Below are positions 26,568 to 34,776 of a stretch of DNA of 64,000 nucleotides, piece after piece (the stretch's first letter is position 1; each line of letters opens with the position of its first letter). The DNA is from an uncultured Oscillospiraceae bacterium. Its GTDB lineage: Bacteria; Bacillota; Clostridia; Oscillospirales; Oscillospiraceae. The position numbers were made by a program, and so were the translations under genes. The stretch lies in assembly GCA_949878425.1 (NCBI GenBank), contig CATLAL010000004.1:62001-126000 (forward strand), given 5' to 3'. The notes under the pieces were generated by a model. That model worked only from the letters and a program-made list of their open reading frames with translations. It was not told the DNA's origin and did no database searches.

Positions 26568-26876
26568 TCACTTCTGCCTCCTCTTCCAAAGCAGCCGCTC
26601 CCGGTCCAGAACCGCGGCCCGTTCCCGCTCCAGCAGCTGGCCGCAGGGGAAGTCCCCGCACAGTGTGCAGAAGGATAGGCCCCGTTTCTCCACGCAGTCC
26701 CAGGTAAAGCGGTCCCCCGGGCTGCGGGCGTCCCGGCAGCGCTTTGCCCGCGTTCAGCGCTCGCCGCTGTTGGGCCAGAGGACCGCCGCGTCCTCCGTAA
26801 AAAACGCGGCCATCCCCGCCCCGTCCTGGGCCGCCACCGCCTGCCACAGGGCCCGTATCCTCTGCTCCCGATCCAT
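26568..26876 (-). pseudogene. Fused remnant: NTF2-like start joined to DUF3795-like end
   Basis: A frame starting at 26876 encodes 40 residues like the first helices of a SnoaL/NTF2-like protein (IRALWQAVAAQDGAGMAAFF, then LWPNSGER) and meets TGA at 26756-26754. The same frame continues for 61 residues to the stop at 26568. This part has the cysteine pattern CVEKRG..FCTLCGDFPCGQLLE of a DUF3795 C-terminus. Both halves lack the rest of their domain. I read this as two genes joined by a deletion. Selenocysteine read-through is unlikely because the halves belong to different families. Confidence 0.7.
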
Positions 26877-26911
26877 TTCGTCTCCCGCCTTTCCGCGATC
26901 AGCTTCCGCAT

Positions 26912-28180
26912 TCATCCGGCCTGGCCGAACAGGCTCAGCTGCTCCGCCTCCGCCTGGGGCAGGGAGGGGCGTTCCGCGGCGATCAAATTGCGGAGAATGC
27001 TGTCCTGCCGCAGCTTCAGTCCGTCCAGTAATTTTCCTTTACAGGTAAGGAAATACTGGGCTCGCTTCATGACAACCCCCAGCTTTTTCAGGTCAGAATG
27101 GTCCAGCTGCCGGGCCCGCCGGGCATAGAGAACCCGGCCCACCGACTTCACCCCCATCCCCGGCACCCGCAGCAGCTCCTCCCGACTGGCGGTGTTCACC
27201 TCCACGGGGAAGAATTCCGGGTGGCGAAGGGCCCAGCCGCATTTGGGGTCCACCAGGGTGTTGAAATTGGGCTCCGATTCGTCCAGCAGCTCCTCCGCCC
27301 GGAAGCCGTAGAACCGCAGCAGCCAGTCCGCCTGGTAGAGCCGGTGCTCCCGGAGCAGGGGGGGCTTGGTATCCAGGGAGGGGAGGAGGGTGTTCTCCGC
27401 CACCGGCACATAGGCGGAGTAGAATACCCGCTTGAGCCGGTAGCGGTCGTAGAGCGACTGGGTGAGGGAGAGAATATGCCGGTCCGAGTCCTCCGTTGCG
27501 CCGATGATCATCTGGGTGCTCTGGCCGGCGGGGGCGAAGCGGGGGGTGTGGCGGTACTTGACCAGCTCCTCCCGGTTCTCCAGCAGGGTGTTCTTGATGA
27601 GCCCCATGGGGCGGAAGATGGCCTTCCGGGTCTTGTTGGGGGCCAGGGCGGCGAGGCCCCGCTCCGAGGGCAGCTCAATATTCACGCTGAGCCGGTCCGC
27701 CAGCAGACCCAGCCGGGTTACCAGCTCCGGGCTGGTGCCGGGGATGGCCTTGGCGTGGATGTAGCCGTTGAAGCGGCGGCCCTCCCGCAGAAGCTCCAGG
27801 CAGCGGATCATCCGCTCCGTGGTGTAGTCCGGGCTCACCAGCACGCCGGAGGAGAGAAAGAGCCCCTCGATGTAGTTGCGGCGGTAGAACTGGATGGTCA
27901 GCTCCGCCAGCTCCTCCGGGGTAAAGACCGCCCGGCGGGTGTCGTTGGAGCAGCGGTTGACGCAGTACTTGCAGTCGTAGACGCAGCAGTTGGTCATGAG
28001 CACCTTCAGAAGCGTCACGCACCTCCCGTCGCCGGAGAAGGTGTGGCAGCAGCCGGCCACGGAGGAGGAGGTATTGCCTACATAGCCGGGGCGGCGCCCC
28101 CGCTGGGCGCCGCTGGAGGTGCAGGCGGCATCGTATTTCGCGGCGTCGGTGAGTATGGTGAGCTTCTCCATCACGTCCAT
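26912..28180 (-). CDS. Radical SAM protein, putative DNA modification/repair (TIGR03916)
   Basis: A 422-residue radical SAM enzyme with CCVYDCKYC (C66, C70, C73) binding the 4Fe-4S cluster, preceded by the family-typical SSVAGCCHTFSGDGRC. A helix-hairpin-helix DNA-binding motif lies near the C-terminus (VEVNTASREELLRVPGMGVK). It is expected to act on DNA with the TIGR03915 protein. The start follows AGGAGG at eight bases. A promoter with an inverted repeat across its -10 box (28205-28225) suggests repression by an unknown factor. Confidence 0.9.
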   Translation of the reverse strand: MDVMEKLTILTDAAKYDAACTSSGAQRGRRPGYVGNTSSSVAGCCHTFSGDGRCVTLLKVLMTNCCVYDCKYCVNRCSNDTRRAVFTPEELAELTIQFYRRNYIEGLFLSSGVLVSPDYTTERMIRCLELLREGRRFNGYIHAKAIPGTSPELVTRLGLLADRLSVNIELPSERGLAALAPNKTRKAIFRPMGLIKNTLLENREELVKYRHTPRFAPAGQSTQMIIGATEDSDRHILSLTQSLYDRYRLKRVFYSAYVPVAENTLLPSLDTKPPLLREHRLYQADWLLRFYGFRAEELLDESEPNFNTLVDPKCGWALRHPEFFPVEVNTASREELLRVPGMGVKSVGRVLYARRARQLDHSDLKKLGVVMKRAQYFLTCKGKLLDGLKLRQDSILRNLIAAERPSLPQAEAEQLSLFGQAG

Positions 28181-28204
28181 GGGGCCGGCCTCCTAAAAAC
28201 ATTC

Positions 28205-28244
28205 GTTCTATGAACAATATAGAACATTTGGACTAGAATGTCAA
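28205..28244 (-). promoter_or_regulatory. Promoter and operator of the radical SAM gene
   Basis: Minus strand: TTGACA (28244-28239), 17 bases, TATATT (28221-28216). A perfect inverted repeat GTTCTAT-7-ATAGAAC (28205-28225) covers the -10 box. The repeat differs from the one at the TetR promoter, so another repressor is likely. Confidence 0.75.
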
Positions 28245-28265
28245 GAAAAATTTTTTAATTCACCC

Positions 28266-28294
28266 TTGACAAAGCGAACGACTGCTAGTATACT
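28266..28294 (+). promoter_or_regulatory. Sigma-A promoter of tetR-flavodoxin unit
   Basis: TTGACA, 17 bases, TATACT, about 40 bases before the GTG start. Confidence 0.85.
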
Positions 28295-28313
28295 GCGCAC
28301 TAACAATCGTTCG
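28275..28313. promoter_or_regulatory. Predicted TetR operator (autoregulation)
   Basis: Arms CGAACGACTGCTAGT (28275-28289) and ACTAACAATCGTTCG (28299-28313) are inverted copies agreeing at 13 of 15 positions. They flank the -10 box of the tetR promoter, as expected for a self-repressing TetR protein. Confidence 0.75.
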
Positions 28314-28334
28314 TTTTCTGAGGAGGGAAAACCG

Positions 28335-28937
28335 GTGGATACCAGGGAAAGAATCCTTTCGGAGGCGCTGGAGCTCTTCTCCCAGCAGGGCTACGGCGGC
28401 GTTTCCGTGCGGGACATCGCCCGGGCGGTGGGGATTCGGGAGAGCTCCCTGTACAACCACTTCCGGGGCAAGCAGGCTATCTTCGACGCCATTGTGGAGC
28501 GGTGTCTGGAGCAGGCGGAGGCCTATTTCCACGCCGCCGGGCTGCCCTTTGACGTGGGGGACGACCCGTCCCGCTACCGGGGGGCCGGCCTGGAGCAGCT
28601 CCAGACGCTGATTGAGGAGACCTTCCGGTTCTTTTTTGACGACCCGCAGAACGTCCGGTTCCGCCGCCTGCTGCTGGTGAGCCAGTTCTCCGACAGCCGC
28701 TGCCGGGACCTGTACCGGGCGCTGTACCGGGACAGGTGCGTCCGGGTGCAGTCGGACATCTTTTCCCGGCTCATGGAGGCGGGGGAGCTGCGGCGGGAGG
28801 ACCCGGAGGCCGTGGCGGCGGAGTTTCACGGGCCGATGTTCCTGCTGTTCCACACCTGCGACAGCTTCGCGGAGGCCCGGCCCGCCGTCCGGGCCCACGT
28901 GGAGCAGTTCTGGAAGAACTACGGGCAAAACACCTGA
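28335..28937 (+). CDS. TetR/AcrR family transcriptional regulator
   Basis: A 200-residue regulator whose N-terminal helix-turn-helix reads RERILSEALELFSQQGYGGV and VRDIARAVGIRESSLYNHF. The C-terminal ligand-binding half is not assignable. A GTG start after GAGGAGGGAAAACCG is preferred over upstream codons that lie inside the promoter. It is followed 13 bases later by a flavodoxin-type gene, its likely regulatory target, and is probably autoregulated. Confidence 0.88.
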   Translation: MDTRERILSEALELFSQQGYGGVSVRDIARAVGIRESSLYNHFRGKQAIFDAIVERCLEQAEAYFHAAGLPFDVGDDPSRYRGAGLEQLQTLIEETFRFFFDDPQNVRFRRLLLVSQFSDSRCRDLYRALYRDRCVRVQSDIFSRLMEAGELRREDPEAVAAEFHGPMFLLFHTCDSFAEARPAVRAHVEQFWKNYGQNT

Positions 28938-28950
28938 GGAGGGATTGGCT

Positions 28951-29448
28951 ATGACAAATTTTATCGTTCTCTACCGCAGTAAGACCGGCTTCTCCCGGCG
29001 CTACGCCCAGTGGCTGGGGGAGGCGCTCCGCTGTGAGGCGCTGGACTGCCGCCGGGCCGGGGACCTGGGGGCCTATGGCGGCGTGATCCTGGTGGGCGGG
29101 CTCTACGCCGGGCGGATGGCGGGGCTGGGCTGGCTGAAAAAACAACGCCTGGAGGCAAAGCGGACCGCCGCCGTGGCGGTGGGCTGCGCCCCCATGGACA
29201 ACCCCGGCCTGGAGGAGAGCATGGAAAAGCTCTTCGGGCCCCTGCCCCAGATTCGGGGCTTCTACTGCCAGGGGGGACTGGACTATGAGCGCATGGGCCG
29301 GGTGGACCGGGCCATGATGGCGGCCCTCCGGGCCTCCCTGCGGAAAAACCCGGAGCGCGCGGAGATGCTGGAGGTGATCTCCCGGTCCTTCGACGCCTCC
29401 AGCCGGGCCTACCTTGACCCGGTGATCGCCTGGGCGGAGGAGGGCTGA
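28951..29448 (+). CDS. Flavodoxin domain protein
   Basis: A 165-residue protein with the flavodoxin-like N-terminal FMN phosphate loop LYRSKTGFSRRYAQWL and the GGLYAGRMAG segment. It resembles menaquinone-dependent protoporphyrinogen oxidase-like flavodoxins (HemG type) that transfer electrons. It follows the TetR gene closely (GGAGG at eight bases), suggesting substrate-induced redox or detoxification work. The electron partner is unknown. Confidence 0.8.
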   Translation: MTNFIVLYRSKTGFSRRYAQWLGEALRCEALDCRRAGDLGAYGGVILVGGLYAGRMAGLGWLKKQRLEAKRTAAVAVGCAPMDNPGLEESMEKLFGPLPQIRGFYCQGGLDYERMGRVDRAMMAALRASLRKNPERAEMLEVISRSFDASSRAYLDPVIAWAEEG

Positions 29449-29482
29449 GGCTCCGGAGGCACAGAATAGGGAAGGAGTTCTA

Positions 29483-30265
29483 ATGGAAATCGTATTTATC
29501 AATCCCGGTGCGGAGGATATGATCCGGCAGATCATGGAGTTTCAGGGGGAGGGGGAGACGGCCTTTTGGAGCGATTCCCTGTACCATTTCTTTCCGCAGC
29601 TGGACCGGGCCCGGGCGGACGCCCTGCCCTTCCCGGAGAGGAAGCAGTACATCGGCGGCGTCCTTCGCCGGGTCTACGGGGAGCTGGAGGACGTCATAGA
29701 CGAAAAGGCGGCGCTCTACTCCCGGCACTGGAGCTCTTGCAGGGCGCAGATCAGCGAGGCCCTGTCGGAGGCCTTCGAGGTGGACTGCGGCGCTCTGTTC
29801 AACGACCTGCGCTGCCATGTCAGCCTGAATCCCATCGGGCCCCGCTTCCTGCGGGAACACAGATTCGATGTCTTTTACCTGAACAGCGAGAGAGGGGCCA
29901 TCGGCGTCAGCATCCATGAGCTCATACATTTTGTCTGGTTTTATGTGTGGAACGACCTGTTTGGGGACAGCTACGACGAGTATGAGCGGCCCTCCCTGAA
30001 GTGGATCCTCAGCGAGATGGTGGTGGAGTCCGTGATGAGAGACCCGCGGCTCAGCTCCATAAATCCCTATTTCCCAAGGGAGCACGGCGGCTGCGTGTAT
30101 CCATACTTTTTTGATATGGCGGTAAACGGTTCTTGGATTCTTGATACCCTTGACAAACTGTACCGAAGCCAGAATATCCGGGAATTTATGAAGACCAGCT
30201 ATGCCTATTGCCAACAGCATGAAGCGGAAATCAGAGCCCACATGGAACAGTCTGAAAACAAATAA
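29483..30265 (+). CDS. Uncharacterised zincin-like protein (HExxH)
   Basis: A 260-residue soluble protein with no signal peptide. HELIHF (H145, E146, H149) and, about 30 residues later, SEMVVES (about 177-183) match the layout of gluzincin metallopeptidases, where a downstream glutamate is the third ligand. I do not recognise the family. No partner gene suggests a substrate. It ends before a strong terminator. A metal-dependent peptidase activity is an inference from the motif. Confidence 0.65.
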   Translation: MEIVFINPGAEDMIRQIMEFQGEGETAFWSDSLYHFFPQLDRARADALPFPERKQYIGGVLRRVYGELEDVIDEKAALYSRHWSSCRAQISEALSEAFEVDCGALFNDLRCHVSLNPIGPRFLREHRFDVFYLNSERGAIGVSIHELIHFVWFYVWNDLFGDSYDEYERPSLKWILSEMVVESVMRDPRLSSINPYFPREHGGCVYPYFFDMAVNGSWILDTLDKLYRSQNIREFMKTSYAYCQQHEAEIRAHMEQSENK

Positions 30266-30298
30266 CAGGAGCTTGAAAAAGACTGGCGAAAGCTTTAA

Positions 30299-30333
30299 GG
30301 GAGGCGGCTGATTTTATCAGCCGCCTCCCCTTT
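30299..30333. terminator. Bidirectional terminator
   Basis: GGGAGGCGGCTGAT pairs over 14 bp around a TTT loop, between two convergent genes. Confidence 0.8.
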
Positions 30334-30385
30334 GCAACAGAACGCTATCGTCGGCGCAGTTGAAAAGAAACCCAAAGGATTCCTT

Positions 30386-31285
30386 TTAGCCGCGTGGATA
30401 TTTTTGGTACTGCTTCCGGTAGGCGGAGGGCAACAGGGCGAAGTGCTCCTTAAAGGCGGCGGTGAATTTGCTCTGGCTGTCATATCCAACGGCCTGGGCA
30501 ACTGCGGCGATGCTCAGCTCGGATTCCCGGAGCAGCTTCGCGGCCTGCTCCATGCGGTGCTCCTTGATGTGGGCCGCCAGGGAGGTCCCATAGACGGCCT
30601 TGAACGCGGCCTTCAGGGTGGTGGGATTGATGAGGTACTGTCTGGAGAGCTCGTCAATGGTAATCCGCCGCTCCATGTGCTGGAGGAGCTGGTCGTGGAT
30701 CTCCCGGACGACCTCCAGCTGCTCCGCCTGGTATTCCGCCAACCGGTTCTGGGGGGCAAGCTCCACTTTGGAGAGGTACAAAAGCAGCTCCAGGACCTTA
30801 ATTCGTTGATAGGGGAGCCGCAGTCCTGCCGGCTGGCCATATAGGGCGGAGAAGATGGATTCCGTCTGCTCGTTTCCCGCGAAAAACGCGGCGGCGCCAC
30901 TGCGGAAGAGATTTTTCTCCAGCAGCGCCTCAAGGACGCCAGCCCCCTCTATCGGCTGCGGGGGATGGAGGGACGCCTCCTCCGGATCGATAGACACCGT
31001 CAGCCCCCGGCAGCGCCCTGCCGGGAAGCGGAGGGAGGCCCCGCGGCAGGCGGCGGAATCGTGGAGCAGAAAGTCCCCCGGATTCAGATAGATGCTGTTG
31101 CCGCGGTCTGTCTCCCACGCGATCTGCCCGCTCCTGCAATAGCTGATCCGGACCGTCCGCTCCGCGCCGCCGCAGGCTGGAGCGGGGGCGTCCAGTTCCC
31201 AGTAGGACAGCTGGAGGCCGGGGTAGAGGGGGATCCGATCCCACTGGCCGGGACTCTCCGGCGCTTCTTTTACGTCATATACCAT
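30386..31285 (-). CDS. AraC family transcriptional regulator
   Basis: A 299-residue regulator. The C-terminal 100 residues hold two helix-turn-helix motifs (ITIDELSRQYLINPTTLKAAF and LSIAAVAQAVGYDSQSKFTAAF). The N-terminal half has a cupin-like sensing fold (YLNPGDFLL). It starts ten bases after the ArsR gene and is cotranscribed with it. AraC proteins of this shape often control siderophore, metal or efflux genes; here it may widen metal control beyond the adjacent pump. Confidence 0.88.
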   Translation of the reverse strand: MVYDVKEAPESPGQWDRIPLYPGLQLSYWELDAPAPACGGAERTVRISYCRSGQIAWETDRGNSIYLNPGDFLLHDSAACRGASLRFPAGRCRGLTVSIDPEEASLHPPQPIEGAGVLEALLEKNLFRSGAAAFFAGNEQTESIFSALYGQPAGLRLPYQRIKVLELLLYLSKVELAPQNRLAEYQAEQLEVVREIHDQLLQHMERRITIDELSRQYLINPTTLKAAFKAVYGTSLAAHIKEHRMEQAAKLLRESELSIAAVAQAVGYDSQSKFTAAFKEHFALLPSAYRKQYQKYPRG

Positions 31286-31295
31286 CCCGCTCGCC

Positions 31296-31670
31296 TCATC
31301 CCCATAGATCCGGACATGTGATTTCCATGACCTGCTCGATCATCTTGTGGAGCAGACGGCTCTCCTCCGAGTCAGCCGCCCGGTAGTAGACCTCTTTTCC
31401 CACCCGGCGGCTGACGATCAGACCGCTGTTTTTCAGCGGCCTGAGGTGGTGGGATACGGCCGGACTGGACATTTCCAGCAGAGAGGAAATATTGAGAACG
31501 CACTCCTCGCAGTGGCAGAGGAGCCAGAAGATCCGGATTCGAGTGGTGTCATCCAGCTGCTTGAAAACATCTGCGACGGTTTGAAAATGCTCCACGCGGT
31601 TCAGCTGCTCCCGGATAGAGGGAGCCTCCCGCCCCTCGCCACGGCGGTAGGGCAAGCCGGCTTCGGTCAT
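31296..31670 (-). CDS. ArsR/SmtB-family metal-sensing repressor
   Basis: A 124-residue winged-helix repressor. LLCHCEECVLNISSL near the middle supplies three cysteines by the alpha-3/alpha-N metal site, as in CadC- or CmtR-like sensors of soft metals, and SPAVSHHLRPLKNSGL is the recognition helix. The start after AGGAGG is preferred over the longer frame. It is divergent from the metal-pump genes and is their likely repressor. Confidence 0.88.
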   Translation of the reverse strand: MTEAGLPYRRGEGREAPSIREQLNRVEHFQTVADVFKQLDDTTRIRIFWLLCHCEECVLNISSLLEMSSPAVSHHLRPLKNSGLIVSRRVGKEVYYRAADSEESRLLHKMIEQVMEITCPDLWG

Positions 31671-31742
31671 CGCGCGCGCCTCCTTTCTTTCGCCCAAACA
31701 GAAATTTCTTTCGCCCGTTTAGCAGGGAATCGGCCGAAGGGA

Positions 31743-31771
31743 TTGACTTGGGCGGCTGACTAGATTATACT
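31743..31771 (+). promoter_or_regulatory. Sigma-A promoter of HMA-P1B ATPase operon
   Basis: TTGACT, 17 bases, TATACT. It faces away from the arsR gene and reads into the metal-pump operon. Confidence 0.8.
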
Positions 31772-31781
31772 GCATTCAGGA

Positions 31782-31826
31782 GGGTTAAACAAGTGCTTAA
31801 TTATTAAATTTTTAATTATTTAACCC
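31782..31826. promoter_or_regulatory. A+T-rich inverted repeats after the promoter, possible ArsR operator
   Basis: GGGTTAA and TTAACCC bound a segment containing TTAATTATTAAA and TTTTTAATTATTTAA. The position immediately after the -10 box suits a repressor site. Confidence 0.55.
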
Positions 31827-31838
31827 GCCCTGTACTTC

Positions 31839-31968
31839 TATAGCAATTATCAAAAATAGCGGCAGCTGCTGTAGGGCGCGACGGCCCGGCGCGTCGTGTC
31901 GGTTTGCAGGGCGTGCCCAAGCGGTCACGCTCTGCGAGCTGGCGTCAGTAATTTTGCATATTGCTATA
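31839..31968. repeat. MITE-like element bounded by TATAGCAAT inverted repeats
   Basis: TATAGCAAT at 31839-31847 and ATTGCTATA at 31960-31968 enclose a 130-bp G+C-rich segment with no gene. The left end (31841-31879) is an inverted copy of 59784-59822. It lies in the leader of the metal-pump operon. Confidence 0.65.
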
Positions 31969-32004
31969 AAAGGGGAATTTATGTTTTTAAGGAGGACTGC
32001 CCCG

Positions 32005-32223
32005 ATGAAAAAGACGTATAAAATTGAAGTAGACTGCGCCAACTGCGCCAACCTGATGGAGGACGCCGCCCGCAGGACCGCCGGCGTGCAGAGCGCCACC
32101 GTCAACTTTATGACCCAGAAGATGATTGTGGAGTTTGCCGAGGGTCAGGAGCCGAGGGCGGTCATGGAGAGCGTCCTGGCCGCCTGCAAGAGGGTGGAGC
32201 CGGACTGCGAGATCTTTTTGTAA
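32005..32223 (+). CDS. Heavy-metal-associated (HMA) domain protein
   Basis: A 72-residue single-domain protein with the metal-binding DCANCAN replacing the usual GMTCxxC, then a beta-alpha-beta core (VQSATVNFMTQKMIVEF). It could carry Cd, Zn or Pb to the P1B ATPase encoded next, which lacks its own N-terminal HMA domain. The start follows AAGGAGGACTGCCCCG. Confidence 0.85.
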   Translation: MKKTYKIEVDCANCANLMEDAARRTAGVQSATVNFMTQKMIVEFAEGQEPRAVMESVLAACKRVEPDCEIFL

Positions 32224-32334
32224 ACGGCCGGAAGGCGGGCCCCCTTAACATGCGCTGCGGCAGGTTTAAGGGGGTCTCCTCTGTGAAGTTCATATCAACG
32301 ATTAAGCAATTATAGAATAGAGAGGTGCCTTCCT

Positions 32335-34347
32335 ATGCAGGAAATTGTGGTAAACGGGCTGCTTGCGGCCGTGGTTTTGACAGCGGCGATTCTTCGCTTT
32401 GCTGTGGGCGCGCGCTCTGGCAGCGGTATGACCAAAAAGCAAAAGACCATGCTGCTTCGCATCCTGTCCGCCGCCGCTGTGCTGCTGGGCCTCCAGTTCC
32501 TCCCAGCGGAGGCCTTTTCCCGGCTGGACGGATATCTGTTCCCCTCCGCGGGGCGCTGGGCGCGCTTTGCCCTGTATCTGGCCGATTACTTTTTGATTGG
32601 CTATGACATCCTGCGCAAGGCCGGCAAGGGCGTCCTGAACCGGCGGGTGTTTGACGAAAACTTTCTGATGGCTGTGGCCACGGTGGGAGCCATGGCTCTG
32701 GCGGTTTATGAGAACGGCGATTATCTGGAGGCCATTGCCGTCATGCTGTTTTACCAGGTGGGCGAGTGGTTCCAGAGCTACGCCGTGGGCAAGAGCCGCC
32801 GCAATATCAGCGAACTCATGGACATTCGCCCCGACTATGCCAACGTGGAGCGGGACGGCAAGCTGGAACAGGTTGACCCGGATGAGGTTGAAATCGGCGG
32901 AGTGATCGTGGTCCAGCCCGGTGAAAAGGTCCCCATTGACGGGATCATCGTGGAGGGAAGCTCCAGTCTGAACACCAGCGCCCTCACCGGCGAGAGCCTG
33001 CCCCGGGAGGCCAAGGCGGGGGACGAGGTCGTCAGCGGATGCGTCAACATGACCGGCGTGCTGAGGATCCGCACCACAAAGGAGTTTGGGGAGTCCACGG
33101 TATCTAAAATTCTGGATCTGGTGGAGAACGCCAGCTCCCGCAAGTCCAGGTCCGAGGATTTTATCTCCAGGTTCGCGAGGATCTATACGCCTGCCGTCTG
33201 CTACAGCGCTTTGGCGCTGGCCGTCCTGCCGCCCCTTGTCCGTATGCTGGGAATGGGGCTGCCCGCGGACTGGGGAACCTGGCTCTACCGGGCGCTGACC
33301 TTCCTGGTGATCAGCTGTCCCTGCGCGCTGGTGATCAGCATCCCCCTGAGCTTCTTTGCCGGAATCGGCGGGGCCAGCCGGGAGGGGATCCTGGTAAAAG
33401 GCTCCAACTACCTGGAAATTCTCTCTCAGACCAAGGTGGTGGTCTTTGATAAGACGGGAACGCTGACCCAGGGCGTCTTTGAGGTAAACGGCATCCACCA
33501 CAATGAGATGGAGGACGCAAAACTGATTGAATACGCGGCCCTGGCGGAGAGCGCGTCCTCCCACCCCATCAGCAGGAGCCTGCAGCGGGCCTATGGCAGG
33601 GAGCCGGACCGCGCCCGTGTGAGCGATATCCAGGAGATCAGCGGCAGCGGCGTGATCGCCAAGGTGGACGGCATGGAGGTAGCCGCCGGCAACGACAAGC
33701 TGATGAGGCGCCTGGGCATTCCCCACATCGACTGCCATTCTACCGGCACCATTATCCATATGGCCGTCAACGGGGCCTACGCGGGGCATATCGTGATTTC
33801 CGACATTGTGAAGCCCCGCTCCAAGGACGCAATTTCCTCTCTGAAAGCGGCAGGCGTGGAAAAAACCGTCATGCTCACCGGGGACGCAAAGAAGGTGGCG
33901 GATCAGGTAGCGGCGTCTCTGGGCGTCGACCAGGTGTACAGCGAGCTACTCCCGGCGGACAAGGTGTCCAAGGTGGAGGAGCTGCTGGAGAGGAGGAGAG
34001 GGAAGCTGGCCTTTGTGGGGGACGGGATTAACGACGCCCCGGTGCTCTCCCGGGCCGACATCGGCGTGGCCATGGGGGCTATGGGGTCCGACGCCGCCAT
34101 TGAGGCGGCGGACATCGTCCTGATGGACGACGACCCCATGAAGATGACCAAGGCCATTAAAATTTCCCGGAAGTGCCTGGGGATCGTCTACCAGAACATC
34201 GTCCTGGCCCTGGGCGTCAAGCTGGCCTGCCTGCTTCTGGGCGCTGTGGGCGTCGCCAATATGTACCTGGCGATTTTCGCGGATGTGGGGGTTATGATTC
34301 TGGCGGTGCTCAACGCCATCCGCTGCCTGTTCGTCAGGAAGCTGTGA
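32335..34347 (+). CDS. P1B-type heavy-metal-translocating ATPase (Zn/Cd/Pb type)
   Basis: A 670-residue pump. CPC lies in helix 6 (SCPCAL, 327-332), TGES at 218-221, the phosphorylated aspartate in DKTGT (D372) and the hinge GDGINDAP near 560. CPC with a helix 7-8 sequence lacking the NxY of copper pumps suggests Zn2+, Cd2+ or Pb2+ export. It has no fused metal-binding domain; the separate HMA protein encoded just upstream probably does that work. It is controlled by the divergent ArsR protein. Confidence 0.9.
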   Translation: MQEIVVNGLLAAVVLTAAILRFAVGARSGSGMTKKQKTMLLRILSAAAVLLGLQFLPAEAFSRLDGYLFPSAGRWARFALYLADYFLIGYDILRKAGKGVLNRRVFDENFLMAVATVGAMALAVYENGDYLEAIAVMLFYQVGEWFQSYAVGKSRRNISELMDIRPDYANVERDGKLEQVDPDEVEIGGVIVVQPGEKVPIDGIIVEGSSSLNTSALTGESLPREAKAGDEVVSGCVNMTGVLRIRTTKEFGESTVSKILDLVENASSRKSRSEDFISRFARIYTPAVCYSALALAVLPPLVRMLGMGLPADWGTWLYRALTFLVISCPCALVISIPLSFFAGIGGASREGILVKGSNYLEILSQTKVVVFDKTGTLTQGVFEVNGIHHNEMEDAKLIEYAALAESASSHPISRSLQRAYGREPDRARVSDIQEISGSGVIAKVDGMEVAAGNDKLMRRLGIPHIDCHSTGTIIHMAVNGAYAGHIVISDIVKPRSKDAISSLKAAGVEKTVMLTGDAKKVADQVAASLGVDQVYSELLPADKVSKVEELLERRRGKLAFVGDGINDAPVLSRADIGVAMGAMGSDAAIEAADIVLMDDDPMKMTKAIKISRKCLGIVYQNIVLALGVKLACLLLGAVGVANMYLAIFADVGVMILAVLNAIRCLFVRKL

Positions 34348-34373
34348 GCGGGGGAGCGCCCGGCGATTGAGGG

Positions 34374-34402
34374 TTGACTTTTCGGGAAAACTATAGTATA
34401 GT
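34374..34402 (+). promoter_or_regulatory. Sigma-A promoter of the btu operon
   Basis: TTGACT, 17 bases, TATAGT, about 80 bases before the riboswitch core. Confidence 0.85.
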
Positions 34403-34429
34403 CTCCATGGTCCCCAAAAAACCTCATAT

Positions 34430-34600
34430 TCGACCAGCCGGCCCGCGCCGCTTTCCGCTGAAAGCGGGTGGAGCACGGTCTGGGGACAGACATTTTGCAG
34501 AGAAGCTGGGTGAGAATCCCACGCGGTCCCGCCACCGTGATGCACATCCTTAATTGGTGTGATAAGCCGGGTCGCTGCGTCTGTCCCGTACAGCTTCACG
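34430..34600 (+). promoter_or_regulatory. Cobalamin riboswitch
   Basis: A 9-bp stem GGGACAGAC (34483-34491) with GTCTGTCCC (34579-34587) encloses the conserved core: GGTGAGAATCCCACGCGGTC followed by CCGCCACCGTGA, and AAGCCGGGTCGC near the end, matching the B12 riboswitch pattern. It precedes btuFCD. A terminator follows at 34666-34701, so adenosylcobalamin or another cobalamin would be expected to switch transcription off. Confidence 0.88.
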
Positions 34601-34665
34601 ATGGATGAAATTGTGCGCAGCCCGGCGGCGGGGGAGACCCTCCGCCGTGTGCTTCCTTGCTGCAA

Positions 34666-34701
34666 AAGCCGCCTCTTCGTGAAGAAGGGGCGGCTTTTTT
34701 G
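34666..34701 (+). terminator. Riboswitch expression-platform terminator
   Basis: AAGCCGCC pairs with GGCGGCTT, with an inner TCTTC/GAAGA, and six Ts follow. It lies between the aptamer and btuF. Confidence 0.82.
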
Positions 34702-34776
34702 CTGGAAAAACCGGGGTTCTGCCGCGGCTTTCCCATATAACACAAGCTACTTTTATCCTGAAGGAGGAACAATCCC

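Noticed and set aside
26754..26756. In-frame TGA as a selenocysteine codon
   Set aside because: The residues before and after it belong to different truncated families, and no SECIS-like stem is evident right after it.
28205..28232. LexA (SOS) box upstream of the radical SAM gene
   Set aside because: The inverted repeat has GTTC-to-GAAC polarity, not GAAC-N4-GTTC; GAACATTTGGAC fits too poorly.
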